A stretch of 64,000 nucleotides of DNA from UBA961 sp014191195 (GTDB lineage Bacteria; Bacteroidota; Ignavibacteria; Kapaibacteriales; UBA961): assembly GCA_964204605.1 (NCBI GenBank), contig OZ123195.1, forward strand, positions 1,178,001 to 1,242,000. Reading direction: 5' to 3'. Both the position numbers and the translations under genes were made by a program. Positions 17,261 through 27,079 of this stretch are shown one piece after another (position 1 is the stretch's first letter; each line of letters begins with the position of its first letter). Below the pieces are notes generated by a model, which worked only from the letters and a program-made list of their open reading frames with translations, was not told the DNA's origin and did no database searches.

Positions 17261-17292
17261 GGAATCAAAGAGCAATTACTCTTTGATTCCTT
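17261..17292. other. Perfect hairpin between the 1402-residue gene and the PorV gene
   Basis: GGAATCAAAGAG and CTCTTTGATTCC form a 12-base-pair perfect stem in the intergenic gap. There is no T-tract on the minus strand after it, so it is a poor terminator. It could protect the upstream mRNA end or attenuate transcription into the PorV gene. Confidence 0.55.
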
Positions 17293-17308
17293 TGGGTGTA
17301 CATTTTAA

Positions 17309-20300
17309 TTATTCAGGAATAACGCGGAATCCGCCGACAACTACGGCAAATTTTATAAATGCTTTTGCACCATTTGGTGTTTCGACTTGCGCGATATACA
17401 CTGAACTTCCAACACGTTGGCGATTACTTGTGAGAAGATCCCACACATCCATTCCATAACGGTCATTATTTTCAGGTGTTAGCTGGCTATGAGTTAATGT
17501 TCTTACTATTTCGCCAGAAGGTGTAAATATTGTGATTTTACAATCTTTTGGTAAACGTGTAAAATACAGTTTTGCATCATATGGTGATCTTTGTGCTTGA
17601 TGGCTTACATAGTATGGATTTGGTACTATCTTTACATCTTCTAGCATTTGATCGGTATATAATTCTGTAGATGGTACAGATGGTATTACTTTAGCTCTGA
17701 TTTTAGTACCTGGCATAGGGAAACCAGCTGCACCACCAAATGTACGTAATACTGCTTTATCACCTGCAGCAAAGTCTTTAGATGGAACATTTGGTATTGT
17801 GTCCCAAAGTCTTGCTCTTGTATCAGCGCCATAACCTTTATTTACATAGTCTAAACCAAAGAAATTTCCATCAACATTAATAACATGAACAAAATCGATA
17901 AGATCAGTTCCATTATTAGCTGATAATAAGTATTTACCTTGGCTGACCAATCCTGATGATTGGTCACGGCGAGAAGTTACAGAATTTACAGTACCACGTC
18001 CATTCACAAAACCAGCTGTTGCAATATTGAATTGTCCTATTGGCACTTTTTTAGAAACAGGCATAGCAGTTCGCACAGCGCTGGAATCTGTATAGTGAAC
18101 AAGATAATTATTATTAATAATGGTAGTAGAATCACTAGAATTTAGATCTGCTGGACGCTTATAATTATAATTATTAATGACTCTAACATTTAAGTACTTA
18201 GTTGTAAATGTTTTTGGAGTTTGAGCGGTTCCAACTAATGCGGTGATTGTTGTATCGCCACCTGGAAGAAATTCTAATGTATAGTCACCAGGACCATTAT
18301 TATAAATTGAGCCACCTAAAAATCCTTGAGAATTAACAACACCACCAACTGGATTAGTAGTGGATGGATAAGCAGTCAGTATAGTATCAAACTTTTGATC
18401 TGATCCGGCAAATGGGAATAAATCCTGTGATGGGAATGTTACATGTGTATTGGCTCCACTTGGTGCCATTGCAAATGCTGTATCATATCTAATCATACCA
18501 CCTGATTGTTGAATAGAATAATCAAAACCAAAGTCAAATGCATTCTTCATATCAGGTACTGCTAATGCATTATAGCAATTGGTATTATCATTTACTCTTT
18601 CTGTGGTAAATGTGCCTGTCCTTAAGCGTTTTTCTTTATTATCCGGTACTCCAAAACTGTCTGCTTTACCAGATATTGAATCGACAATGACAGAATCTGC
18701 AAAAACATAAATAGAACCATTCTCTGTAAATGTATTTAAGAATCCTCTAGAACATAAATTTTGCTCTAACCATGTTCCAGCATTATATAGTGTTTTATTT
18801 GTTGTTAAATCACGTATAGTGATTTTGGTACCATAAACACCATATTCTGGTGGATTAGAGAATGCAGCAGAAGGTAATGGGAAAGGCAACATAGAAACTT
18901 CTGGATTAAATTCAATCTCTAAATCATGTCCTTTTCCATCTGTTGTAAACAACTGATTTAATCGATCTTCATCTTTAACTGGAAAACGGAAATTGAATAA
19001 TCCACCTAAATTAGAAGTATCAGCACTTACAATTTGAATTTTAGCACTGCTTCCTGTTCTGGCAGCAGCTGCTAAAGGCATAGATTTAACAATATTTAAA
19101 TCTTCAATACCTGAATTGAATTTTTTAGGTGTTGCTTGGCGATAATCACCTTCATCAAAAGCACTTAACCAATAATAATAATCTATATTATTAAGTAATC
19201 TTTCTGTTTTTGTTAAATCTTCATTTTCTTCATTTTTTCCGTCTTTATTGTCATCACCATTATCAACAAATGTTGCATTATTGGTGATTTTAGCCATATA
19301 TGGTCTGATAATATCGCGACGGATTTTTTTCCTCATATCAGCATTAGGTTCAAGATCATTGAATGCTAATGATGCTAGGTTTTTGCGTAACAATGTCATT
19401 AATGCTGGGAAGAATGTATCATATGCTGTAGAATCGGTTGCGCTGAAACTAGATGTAAATCCACTTTTACTTGTTCTCACTCCAATTGGTAAGAATATCT
19501 TCTTGCCATTTGTAGTTACTGAAGGCCAAGGTAAATCAGTAGTTTTTGACCATCTTGGAGGATTTTGTGTAGAAGCACGATTGATAATCAATGTACCTGT
19601 TAATATAGAATCTAATTCTGCCTGAGACATTCCTGAGAACAGTTGATTCCAAGGATCATTACCAAATGGATTTTTTCTTGTAGAACCATTGATAAATCGA
19701 CGAACCTTAAATGTAAATGAATCAACTTGTTTTACTATTTGAATAGAGTCAAAATAAGGCGCAATTGCTTGATCATCTAATTCAGTTTGATATGTTGATT
19801 GTGAAAATGGTGTTGGCATTTTCCATTCAGCTAATTGTTTCCAACCAAATGGTCCACGAGCAATACTTTTACGGACATCAGTATCAAATGAATCTAAATC
19901 AATTCTTCTTGCACGGTATAATTTATAACCCATGAAGTCCAAACCTTTTTCTAAATCATCATAGGAATATTCAGCTGTTGTATCCCAAGTAACTATCACT
20001 GCATTATTAAGAGGTCTCCAATTCACTTTAGATGGATCTGGAGGAGTTGGAGTTCTAAAATTATCATCATATACTCTTTGAGCAAATTTATCACGTTTGA
20101 TAAGTTCTACCGCGTCTTCGGTTCTTCCATTTGCATCATTACCATTTGGTGTATTTGCCATGATTAAACCAACAACTGTACGGGCAGTATCTTTAGGTGC
20201 CAGATTAAATGGGCCTGTTGCCATCAAGAAACGTTTATCACCTTCGGGTGTATCTCCATCTTTTAGGCCTAAAGCCATAAAGTCATAGCGTAAATCGTTT

Positions 20301-21517
20301 TCTTTTGGATCTTGGTCAATTGTCCAATTTCTAAAGGTTTTTAATCCTAATTGCTCTCTATTTGTATACACTTTTTTGTCTTTACGCAAAAAGCCTGCAG
20401 AATCTGGGCTTGTACCGATTAATTGATAACGAATAGAATCATTTCCATTTGCATCTTTCACTGTATCACGAACTACAAGAGCTGGATATGTTGATGGACT
20501 TTCTAAGAAGTCGAAACCAATATATCCAAATCCTTTACCAGCTTCTCCTTGAGTACCATTAGACCATTGAATAGCAAGATTTAATGTGTCTTCTTCATTG
20601 TAATAACGGGTACGGTCATTGGCTGCATAATTAGCTGTAGATCCATTAACGCCTATGTCCATATCGAAAGCAGGTGCTAACCAACATTCACGTAGAGTAT
20701 CTTTAGACTTATTGATTAAAGCATATTTAATAAATAAGAAATCACGATAATCACCAAAACCCCATGAATAAATCATTTGCTCATATTGGATTCTTAGTGG
20801 ATATCCTTCGCTTTTACGACGTCCTACACCACCTTCATAACGGTTAAGATCTGTATCTTTAAACGTTGCAAAAATATCCTCGCCAGAAATAAATGCTGGA
20901 CCTTTTGGATAATTTTCAACTGTTCTTAAACCAACATTATCTTCATATCCACCAAAGTATCTATCTTTTCTTAAGGTATCCAATGGATTTGCACTTAAAT
21001 CCCAAATTGGCCATGGTGAAGATCCATCGGCTGGTTTTAATGCTGAACCATCTGATCTACGATAATCAGATGAGAAATAAAGACGATATTTTTCTCTATT
21101 TGCATCATTTACTGCATCTTGATCTTCTTCTATCCTACCAGGAACCATCCATGAAGAGCCTGAATTTGGATTATATGAAATTGCACATAATTTAACTGTA
21201 TCGCCTTGTGGATTGAGTTTCTTTACTCCAAACCAGATACCACCACCAAAAATATATTGATTATTGGTTCCTCTTGGCCATTTACCACCACCAACATTAT
21301 TAGCAACATCTAAACCAATGATCCCATAATTTGTTGAGTAAAACTCAACGCGGCTAACTCGATTTTTTTGTAAATCAAAAGTTCCGCTTACTGCTCTCTG
21401 TGTTTTTTCTGCGCCCTTTCCTTCAGAAGAAGACTCTTTTGTTTTAGCAAAAGAACTACCCATAGAAGCAAATCCGAGCATCAAACCGAGTATACATAAA
21501 TTTCTAACTTTATACAT
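17309..21517 (-). CDS. Giant secreted surface protein with a C-terminal FlgD/T9SS-like domain
   Basis: The product has 1402 residues with a signal peptide cleaved near FAK (residue 25). Early residues IGLDVANNVGGGKWPRGTNN and several later Asp/Asn-rich loops suggest an extended, calcium-binding-like beta architecture. Near the end, VKIVPNPYYV followed by CKITIFTPSGEIVRTLTH and SSVYIAQVETPNGA match FlgD-Ig/T9SS sorting folds. The final VVVGGFRVIPE extends beyond the usual sorting domain. No enzyme motif was recognised. It is 34 bases downstream of the TonB-dependent receptor and upstream of the PorV-like gene. A surface component assembled with both neighbours is likely, but this is inference. 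Confidence 0.8.
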   Translation of the reverse strand: MYKVRNLCILGLMLGFASMGSSFAKTKESSSEGKGAEKTQRAVSGTFDLQKNRVSRVEFYSTNYGIIGLDVANNVGGGKWPRGTNNQYIFGGGIWFGVKKLNPQGDTVKLCAISYNPNSGSSWMVPGRIEEDQDAVNDANREKYRLYFSSDYRRSDGSALKPADGSSPWPIWDLSANPLDTLRKDRYFGGYEDNVGLRTVENYPKGPAFISGEDIFATFKDTDLNRYEGGVGRRKSEGYPLRIQYEQMIYSWGFGDYRDFLFIKYALINKSKDTLRECWLAPAFDMDIGVNGSTANYAANDRTRYYNEEDTLNLAIQWSNGTQGEAGKGFGYIGFDFLESPSTYPALVVRDTVKDANGNDSIRYQLIGTSPDSAGFLRKDKKVYTNREQLGLKTFRNWTIDQDPKENDLRYDFMALGLKDGDTPEGDKRFLMATGPFNLAPKDTARTVVGLIMANTPNGNDANGRTEDAVELIKRDKFAQRVYDDNFRTPTPPDPSKVNWRPLNNAVIVTWDTTAEYSYDDLEKGLDFMGYKLYRARRIDLDSFDTDVRKSIARGPFGWKQLAEWKMPTPFSQSTYQTELDDQAIAPYFDSIQIVKQVDSFTFKVRRFINGSTRKNPFGNDPWNQLFSGMSQAELDSILTGTLIINRASTQNPPRWSKTTDLPWPSVTTNGKKIFLPIGVRTSKSGFTSSFSATDSTAYDTFFPALMTLLRKNLASLAFNDLEPNADMRKKIRRDIIRPYMAKITNNATFVDNGDDNKDGKNEENEDLTKTERLLNNIDYYYWLSAFDEGDYRQATPKKFNSGIEDLNIVKSMPLAAAARTGSSAKIQIVSADTSNLGGLFNFRFPVKDEDRLNQLFTTDGKGHDLEIEFNPEVSMLPFPLPSAAFSNPPEYGVYGTKITIRDLTTNKTLYNAGTWLEQNLCSRGFLNTFTENGSIYVFADSVIVDSISGKADSFGVPDNKEKRLRTGTFTTERVNDNTNCYNALAVPDMKNAFDFGFDYSIQQSGGMIRYDTAFAMAPSGANTHVTFPSQDLFPFAGSDQKFDTILTAYPSTTNPVGGVVNSQGFLGGSIYNNGPGDYTLEFLPGGDTTITALVGTAQTPKTFTTKYLNVRVINNYNYKRPADLNSSDSTTIINNNYLVHYTDSSAVRTAMPVSKKVPIGQFNIATAGFVNGRGTVNSVTSRRDQSSGLVSQGKYLLSANNGTDLIDFVHVINVDGNFFGLDYVNKGYGADTRARLWDTIPNVPSKDFAAGDKAVLRTFGGAAGFPMPGTKIRAKVIPSVPSTELYTDQMLEDVKIVPNPYYVSHQAQRSPYDAKLYFTRLPKDCKITIFTPSGEIVRTLTHSQLTPENNDRYGMDVWDLLTSNRQRVGSSVYIAQVETPNGAKAFIKFAVVVGGFRVIPE

Positions 21518-21551
21518 ATATACACCTTGTGTATCAAGAATTTACAAACAA

Positions 21552-24500
21552 TTAGAAGTTAATCATCATGCCAAAAAATGCAGATCTTGGTGTCTGATAA
21601 TTTGAACGGAATGAAACAACATCTTTAACATAATTAAGATAGGAATTATATTTTTCTTCCTGAGTTACTACGCCATCGCCATTTTTATCAGCTTCTGCTC
21701 TGTATAAGCGTTCGCCATATTGATCATATTGTGTTGCTTGGAATGTAGTTGGATTTGCCAAGCTTGCATCTTTATACCATGGTGATGCACTGAAGTCACC
21801 CAATACTCTGTTTAATGTATTACCATCATAGTCAGGATCCTGTGTTCTTGCATATACTGCTGTAAAAGCAGTTCTATTAAATAGATTAAATACATCTGCA
21901 AAAATCTGAAATGATGTTCTGCCTACTGATTCTCCAAACCAATCTTTTAGTCTGAATGATTTTGTTATACGCAAATCTGTAGACCAAAAAGATGGCTGAC
22001 GTTCTGAATTGAATTCTCCAACTGGATTACCCTTACGATCCTGACGAGTATAAGGAGTACCTGTTAAGAAACGGTTAACAAAACTAATTGTCATGTTTTC
22101 CATTGGATGAATTCCAGCAATATCCATTCCTTCTTCATTACCCCATACAAAGTCTAATATTGCATTCACAACATGGCGTCTATCACTGCTAAATGGAAAT
22201 TCAGCTAATGGGAATGTTACTCTTCCGGTATATGGGTCGGGTTGAAGATTATAATTACTTTCTGGACTTGATGATGTTCCGCTTACAGATGCTAATGTAT
22301 AATTGATATTAAAACCAATATGATCTGTTGGGCGCTTACGTAATGTAAATTCAATTCCTCTTGCAGAGCCATATTCTGCAACTGCATATTCTTGATAATT
22401 ATCAGGAACAACTCTGAAATAACGAATACCAACTTGATTATAAATATCTTTATAATACGCTGTTAAATCAAATGCAAAATCATCACTCATTTGTAAATTA
22501 TATGACACTTGATATGCATTTGTTCTTTGGGCTTCCATATTTGGATTACCAACGATTGTATTTCCACGTAAGCGGTCTGTATTAAATCCATCATACATAT
22601 AACTAAAGTTTGGCATTTGGAAATATACACCATATGCTAATGTAAAGATAGACCTATCAGTTACTGGATATGTTATCGCTAAGCGAGGACTAATCTGATA
22701 TTTAAGAGTAGCATCAGAGAAGCCATCTGTAGAAGATATTGGTAACCATACATTAGTAACACTTGATCTGTAAATTGCATTGGGATTTGTCATATCAAAT
22801 CGTAGTCCAGCATTAACAATAATACCTTTATACTTGATTTGATCTTGAACATATGCTGATGCTTCTAAAGGAGCTTGCGCCCTACCTGTACGTTCATTTG
22901 TAACTTGTGGATTTAAAGATCCTTTGCTATAAATATTTCCGCCATATTCATCTGTATAAATATCAAAGAAAGGATTGCCATCCCATGGTAAGCTATTATT
23001 ATGGCGACGCAACTGATAAGAACGGAATTCAAATCCAGCTTTAAAATTATGAGAGATCTCACCTGCAGTAATATTGGCATTATAAAATCCATCTGCTTGT
23101 AAGAATTTCTGACTACGGAATTCAAATGCTCTTTCATTACCATGAATATTAAAGAATCCTTGTAATCCATATGGGTTTTTAGTGCTAGTAGAATTAGCAT
23201 TATCTTCTATATACCCTGTTAAAGGATTCCTTTCATAAAGATCTAAAAATAAATATCCATCTGCTGTTTTTTGAGTCCTTTGTGAGGATTGGAACCAATC
23301 TATAGCTCCATCAGAAGTTTGAACCAATTCTGATGGCAAATCTGATCTGGATGATGATCTAGGTTGATAAAGATCTTGTGGTTTATACACTTCGATTGTT
23401 CCAAATATTCCTGGATCATCAAAGCTTGCTCTTTTTGCTACTTCATTATTATTAGAATTTGAAGAAAGCGTAAACTCAAAGAAACTATTATCAGATAAGG
23501 TTTGATTAATACGAACAAACACATTATTAACAATATTATTTACTGCAGCAAGTTTTGCAGCGTATTCAGGGACAAAAGTTGTATCTCCTGCTGTTAATCT
23601 TCCTGTTTTAGCATCTACTTTTTGATTTTTCACACCAAAACCATTAGCGTATAACCAGCCCCAGCTATTTCTTTCACGTGTAGTTAATCCTAGCTGGCCT
23701 CCAAGTGTTACACTTAGATCACTGAAATTAAATTTCATACGGCCAGTTACATTTCTTACCCACGTTTCCTGATTTGGTAATTGTCCTAAATTAAAGCCTG
23801 TTGGATCTTTAATGCCAATACCTGCCCCACCATGCGTTTCATGTGAATATCTTCCAGTTACAAAAAAGGTAGCATTTTCTAATACTTGAAGTGGGCCGCC
23901 CAATCCAATATCAAATGAGCTTTCATCCTTGTTCATAAATTTATTGCCGTCAATCGTAGAACCATATAATGCAGGAGCATCTCTTCTCCAACGAAGAAAT
24001 CCTTCATATCTATCTGTACGGCCTGTTTTAACAACAGTATTAACAAATCCTCCAATAACATTACCATATTCTGCAGAGAAGCCTCCAGTTAATACCTGAA
24101 CTTCTTCTACAGCAAAATTTGATACAGTTGGTGAATATGTTGTTCCGCTAGATCCGAAACCACCACTGAATCTATCAGAAACTTCTAAGCCGTCAACACG
24201 AATTTGTGTTTCATTTGCACGGCTTCCACGAACTTGAAAACCATTACCAGAATTCTGAACACCTGCATTTAAGGATACTACCCCCTGCACAGTTTCACGA
24301 GCTATTCTGATATTGTCTTCACCTTGATTACTTCTTAATGAGCCAATTTGTGTTTTGCTTACCATATTCTGGTCTTTTTTAGCATCTACAACTACTGCAT
24401 TAGAAGTTACTGTTGCTTCTTGCAACTTGGCATTAAATTCTGATGTTTGGTCTGCAGATATGGAAACATTCCCTTTGAATTCTTTATAATTCACGGCCTT

Positions 24501-24725
24501 TACCACTACTTGGTATTGTCCAGATGGAATATTTACCACAATAAAATTTCCGTCAGCCTTTACGAAAGCACCACGTGTTGTACCCTGCACCCTAATGGTT
24601 GCACCTACAACAGGCTTGCCTTTAGCATCTGTTACCTTTCCAGTTAATGTACCATATAAACCAGCAAAAACTGTTAATGGTGCTGATATCAAACTAAGAA
24701 GGACCACAAGGAGCCGTAGTTTCAT
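21552..24725 (-). CDS. TonB-dependent receptor with a carboxypeptidase-regulatory-like N-terminal domain
   Basis: The product has 1057 residues from the ATG at 24725, which has an AAAGGAG site; the longer frame to 24845 lacks a proper leader. Domain order is: signal peptide, CarboxypepD_reg-like domain at about 22-105 (LTGKVTDAKGKPVVGATIRV), plug domain (ETVQGVVSLNAGVQNSGNGF, then VRGSRANETQIRVDGLEV), and a 22-strand barrel ending in FFGMMINF with terminal Phe. The type imports large substrates across the outer membrane with TonB energy, or anchors a surface complex. No SusD partner is present; instead the next gene encodes the 1402-residue secreted protein. Confidence 0.92.
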   Translation of the reverse strand: MKLRLLVVLLSLISAPLTVFAGLYGTLTGKVTDAKGKPVVGATIRVQGTTRGAFVKADGNFIVVNIPSGQYQVVVKAVNYKEFKGNVSISADQTSEFNAKLQEATVTSNAVVVDAKKDQNMVSKTQIGSLRSNQGEDNIRIARETVQGVVSLNAGVQNSGNGFQVRGSRANETQIRVDGLEVSDRFSGGFGSSGTTYSPTVSNFAVEEVQVLTGGFSAEYGNVIGGFVNTVVKTGRTDRYEGFLRWRRDAPALYGSTIDGNKFMNKDESSFDIGLGGPLQVLENATFFVTGRYSHETHGGAGIGIKDPTGFNLGQLPNQETWVRNVTGRMKFNFSDLSVTLGGQLGLTTRERNSWGWLYANGFGVKNQKVDAKTGRLTAGDTTFVPEYAAKLAAVNNIVNNVFVRINQTLSDNSFFEFTLSSNSNNNEVAKRASFDDPGIFGTIEVYKPQDLYQPRSSSRSDLPSELVQTSDGAIDWFQSSQRTQKTADGYLFLDLYERNPLTGYIEDNANSTSTKNPYGLQGFFNIHGNERAFEFRSQKFLQADGFYNANITAGEISHNFKAGFEFRSYQLRRHNNSLPWDGNPFFDIYTDEYGGNIYSKGSLNPQVTNERTGRAQAPLEASAYVQDQIKYKGIIVNAGLRFDMTNPNAIYRSSVTNVWLPISSTDGFSDATLKYQISPRLAITYPVTDRSIFTLAYGVYFQMPNFSYMYDGFNTDRLRGNTIVGNPNMEAQRTNAYQVSYNLQMSDDFAFDLTAYYKDIYNQVGIRYFRVVPDNYQEYAVAEYGSARGIEFTLRKRPTDHIGFNINYTLASVSGTSSSPESNYNLQPDPYTGRVTFPLAEFPFSSDRRHVVNAILDFVWGNEEGMDIAGIHPMENMTISFVNRFLTGTPYTRQDRKGNPVGEFNSERQPSFWSTDLRITKSFRLKDWFGESVGRTSFQIFADVFNLFNRTAFTAVYARTQDPDYDGNTLNRVLGDFSASPWYKDASLANPTTFQATQYDQYGERLYRAEADKNGDGVVTQEEKYNSYLNYVKDVVSFRSNYQTPRSAFFGMMINF

Positions 24726-24815
24726 AGTTTCTCCTTTAAACCGAATATTTCGGATATATAAATGAAGCTGTGTATAAACGATATAACAATTATACTTGTT
24801 CTTACTTTCACTACT

Positions 24816-24849
24816 AATTATGCTAAGAATTATTCTTCTTAGCATAATT
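24816..24849 (-). terminator. Hairpin after the T9SS BNR protein gene
   Basis: AATTATGCTAAGAA and TTCTTAGCATAATT form a perfect 14-base-pair stem around a 6-base loop. It lies directly downstream of the BNR protein stop at 24853. No real T run follows on the minus strand, so termination may be weak. It also lies at the head of the receptor gene leader and could act in both contexts. Confidence 0.5.
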
Positions 24850-24852
24850 CAA

Positions 24853-26838
24853 TTATCTAACAATATTAAGCATTTTGGTTATTGAAGCATTTCCAGAAAT
24901 AAGAGTACAGAAATATGTACCTGATGGGAAACTTACAGTAGATAACACTACTGAACCTGACTGAGCAAGTTCTTGTGGTAATTCAGCTACTTTGACACCT
25001 AATGCATTTGTTATCTGTATAGATACTTTATCGGTATTTTGACCAAAATTCAAAACTACTTGATCTGTTGCTGGATTTGGAGACATTGAAAAATCAGCTA
25101 CTTGTAATTCTTTATCTTGAATTCCTACAAAAGTAGGTTTAAATCCATAAAAGTAAATTTGATTATCTTCTATTGATTGATTTGTATTTTGAACTCGAAT
25201 TCCTGGGGTTAAATCAGATTGATATGCTAACATAACAATACCATCTTTAGCATCTTTATATACACTTGAAAATTGGCAATCATTAGCATCTGGTGTGAGA
25301 TTTATTTCTGGTTCCCATGTTTCTGAAGACGCCAATTTCTTTGATAAAAAGATATGTCCAAATAATCCAAAATCAGAAGTATTATCAGCAAAAATTGTTT
25401 CTGCATAATCACCAATTTTGATTCCTGTCCAAGCAACATATAAGGCATTTTCTGCTTCATCATATGCTAATTTATGATAACGATGATTTCCATTACCAAA
25501 TGAACGGGTTACTACTCTACCTTGTCCATCCCATGTTTCTTGTGATGTTAAAAAACTAATTTGATTTGCAGCTTCACTATAATAAATTCCTGTTACCCTT
25601 GTATACAAATTAGAAAATACTGTATCAACTAAAAATTCAATTTGACCAGCATCATTCATTTTTGCTATTCCACTTTTCCAACTTGGCGATGTAGATGCCA
25701 CTGCATGAACATTATCATCAGCATCTAAAATTAAATCAAATGCTGGCCCACAAATTGGCACTGTGTCTGTAACTGCAGAAAATGTTCCATCACCAAAATC
25801 TTCTACCATATAAGAATTTTGATGGGCTGCCCCACCAAAAATCAATTTGGCTTGATTCCACGTAGCACCATTATCACTAGATTTCACGATTATTAAGTTG
25901 AAATTAGTATCCTGATATCCTAAAGCAACTGTATTACCACGAACTGCAAATTGATAGGAATTTGCACCTCTTCCTGTTGGTAATTGTGGATCTGAATTAG
26001 GACCTGTCATATATTTAGGCTCACTCCAAGTTGTACCCTTATCTGTTGAACGCATATATATAACTTGATTACTAAAATTCTTACTTGATGTATCAGATGT
26101 AAATGCTACATGTATTACATCGGCACCATCAACTGTTGAATGTGCCCATAATGATGAATCTGAACCAGGAATTTGTTTAGTAGTGAATTTAGTATCACCA
26201 AAACTTGTATTCTTTGTAAGCCTTAATGCAGATGCTGAAGAACCTGAACTAATAACATGTCCAATAGAACCAACTGATCCATCTTTAAATTGAACAATAG
26301 AAGGAAAACCTGATCGTACAGATTCCATTCTATCCCATGGAACATCTGTATATTTTTTTGGTGAAATCGGATCTTTTATATCCAATATTGCATAATAACT
26401 GCCTCGGGTAGGATGAGGTGGATTGCCAAATCCATCTTCATCTGTTGCTGCCATCCATACTACTTGTGCAGATTTATCAGATCCATCCTCAAATACAGAA
26501 ATTCTGTGAGGCATAGAACCATTTGATTGTAAATCGTAAAATGTATTTCCAATCATTACTCCAGGCGGAGTAGCTTGAACTTTTGAAAAAGGACTTTTCG
26601 AATTATCTTGCTTTGGTGCTAATCCTAATGCTTTATCCTCTACATAACAATTACTAAAAGCAAGTGGCTTCCCAGCTGTAGACTGAGAAATTCTCATATC
26701 CTGCTTTGCAAATGGTACTATTGATAATGATGTCTTGGTAGACATTGTGTTTTTTAATGGTTTTGCTGTATGTGCTAAAATAGAAGTACATAGCGCACTA
26801 ATTCCTAACAAATAACCAATAGCGTATTTCAGGCGCAT
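24853..26838 (-). CDS. Secreted BNR-repeat (sialidase-like) protein with a T9SS sorting domain
   Basis: The product has 661 residues from the ATG at 26838, preceded by GGAG; the frame is open to 26868. After the signal peptide come repeats of the type SxDxGxTW: MRSTDKGTTWSEPKYM and IVKSSDNGATWNQAKLI. These Asp-box motifs indicate a beta-propeller like those of sialidases and related surface proteins. The Arg triad and Tyr/Glu of true sialidases were not found, so the enzyme call is not justified. The last 75 residues (VADFSMSPNPATDQVVLNF to SGTYFCTLISGN) are a T9SS type A sorting domain. It is probably surface-exposed or released. Confidence 0.85.
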   Translation of the reverse strand: MRLKYAIGYLLGISALCTSILAHTAKPLKNTMSTKTSLSIVPFAKQDMRISQSTAGKPLAFSNCYVEDKALGLAPKQDNSKSPFSKVQATPPGVMIGNTFYDLQSNGSMPHRISVFEDGSDKSAQVVWMAATDEDGFGNPPHPTRGSYYAILDIKDPISPKKYTDVPWDRMESVRSGFPSIVQFKDGSVGSIGHVISSGSSASALRLTKNTSFGDTKFTTKQIPGSDSSLWAHSTVDGADVIHVAFTSDTSSKNFSNQVIYMRSTDKGTTWSEPKYMTGPNSDPQLPTGRGANSYQFAVRGNTVALGYQDTNFNLIIVKSSDNGATWNQAKLIFGGAAHQNSYMVEDFGDGTFSAVTDTVPICGPAFDLILDADDNVHAVASTSPSWKSGIAKMNDAGQIEFLVDTVFSNLYTRVTGIYYSEAANQISFLTSQETWDGQGRVVTRSFGNGNHRYHKLAYDEAENALYVAWTGIKIGDYAETIFADNTSDFGLFGHIFLSKKLASSETWEPEINLTPDANDCQFSSVYKDAKDGIVMLAYQSDLTPGIRVQNTNQSIEDNQIYFYGFKPTFVGIQDKELQVADFSMSPNPATDQVVLNFGQNTDKVSIQITNALGVKVAELPQELAQSGSVVLSTVSFPSGTYFCTLISGNASITKMLNIVR

Positions 26839-27079
26839 GTTGGAACTCCAAGTATATATAAAATTCAATTTTTTTAATAAAATAAATACATTGTAAGTAT
26901 TTATCGTTCAATTTACGCACAAAATGACTTTGAATCCAAATAGTAATTTGAATGTGGAAAATTATAGTAATTATCTGCCTTGTTTGGCAAACACATCATT
27001 TTTTTTACTACTTATTTGTCTATATTTTATGCAAAAATGATAGTTATACTATCTTTATATTTTTCATTTACTTAACAAA

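Noticed and set aside
24853..26838. True sialidase
   Set aside because: Asp-box repeats are present, but the catalytic Arg triad, Tyr and Glu were not found, so only a propeller protein is called.
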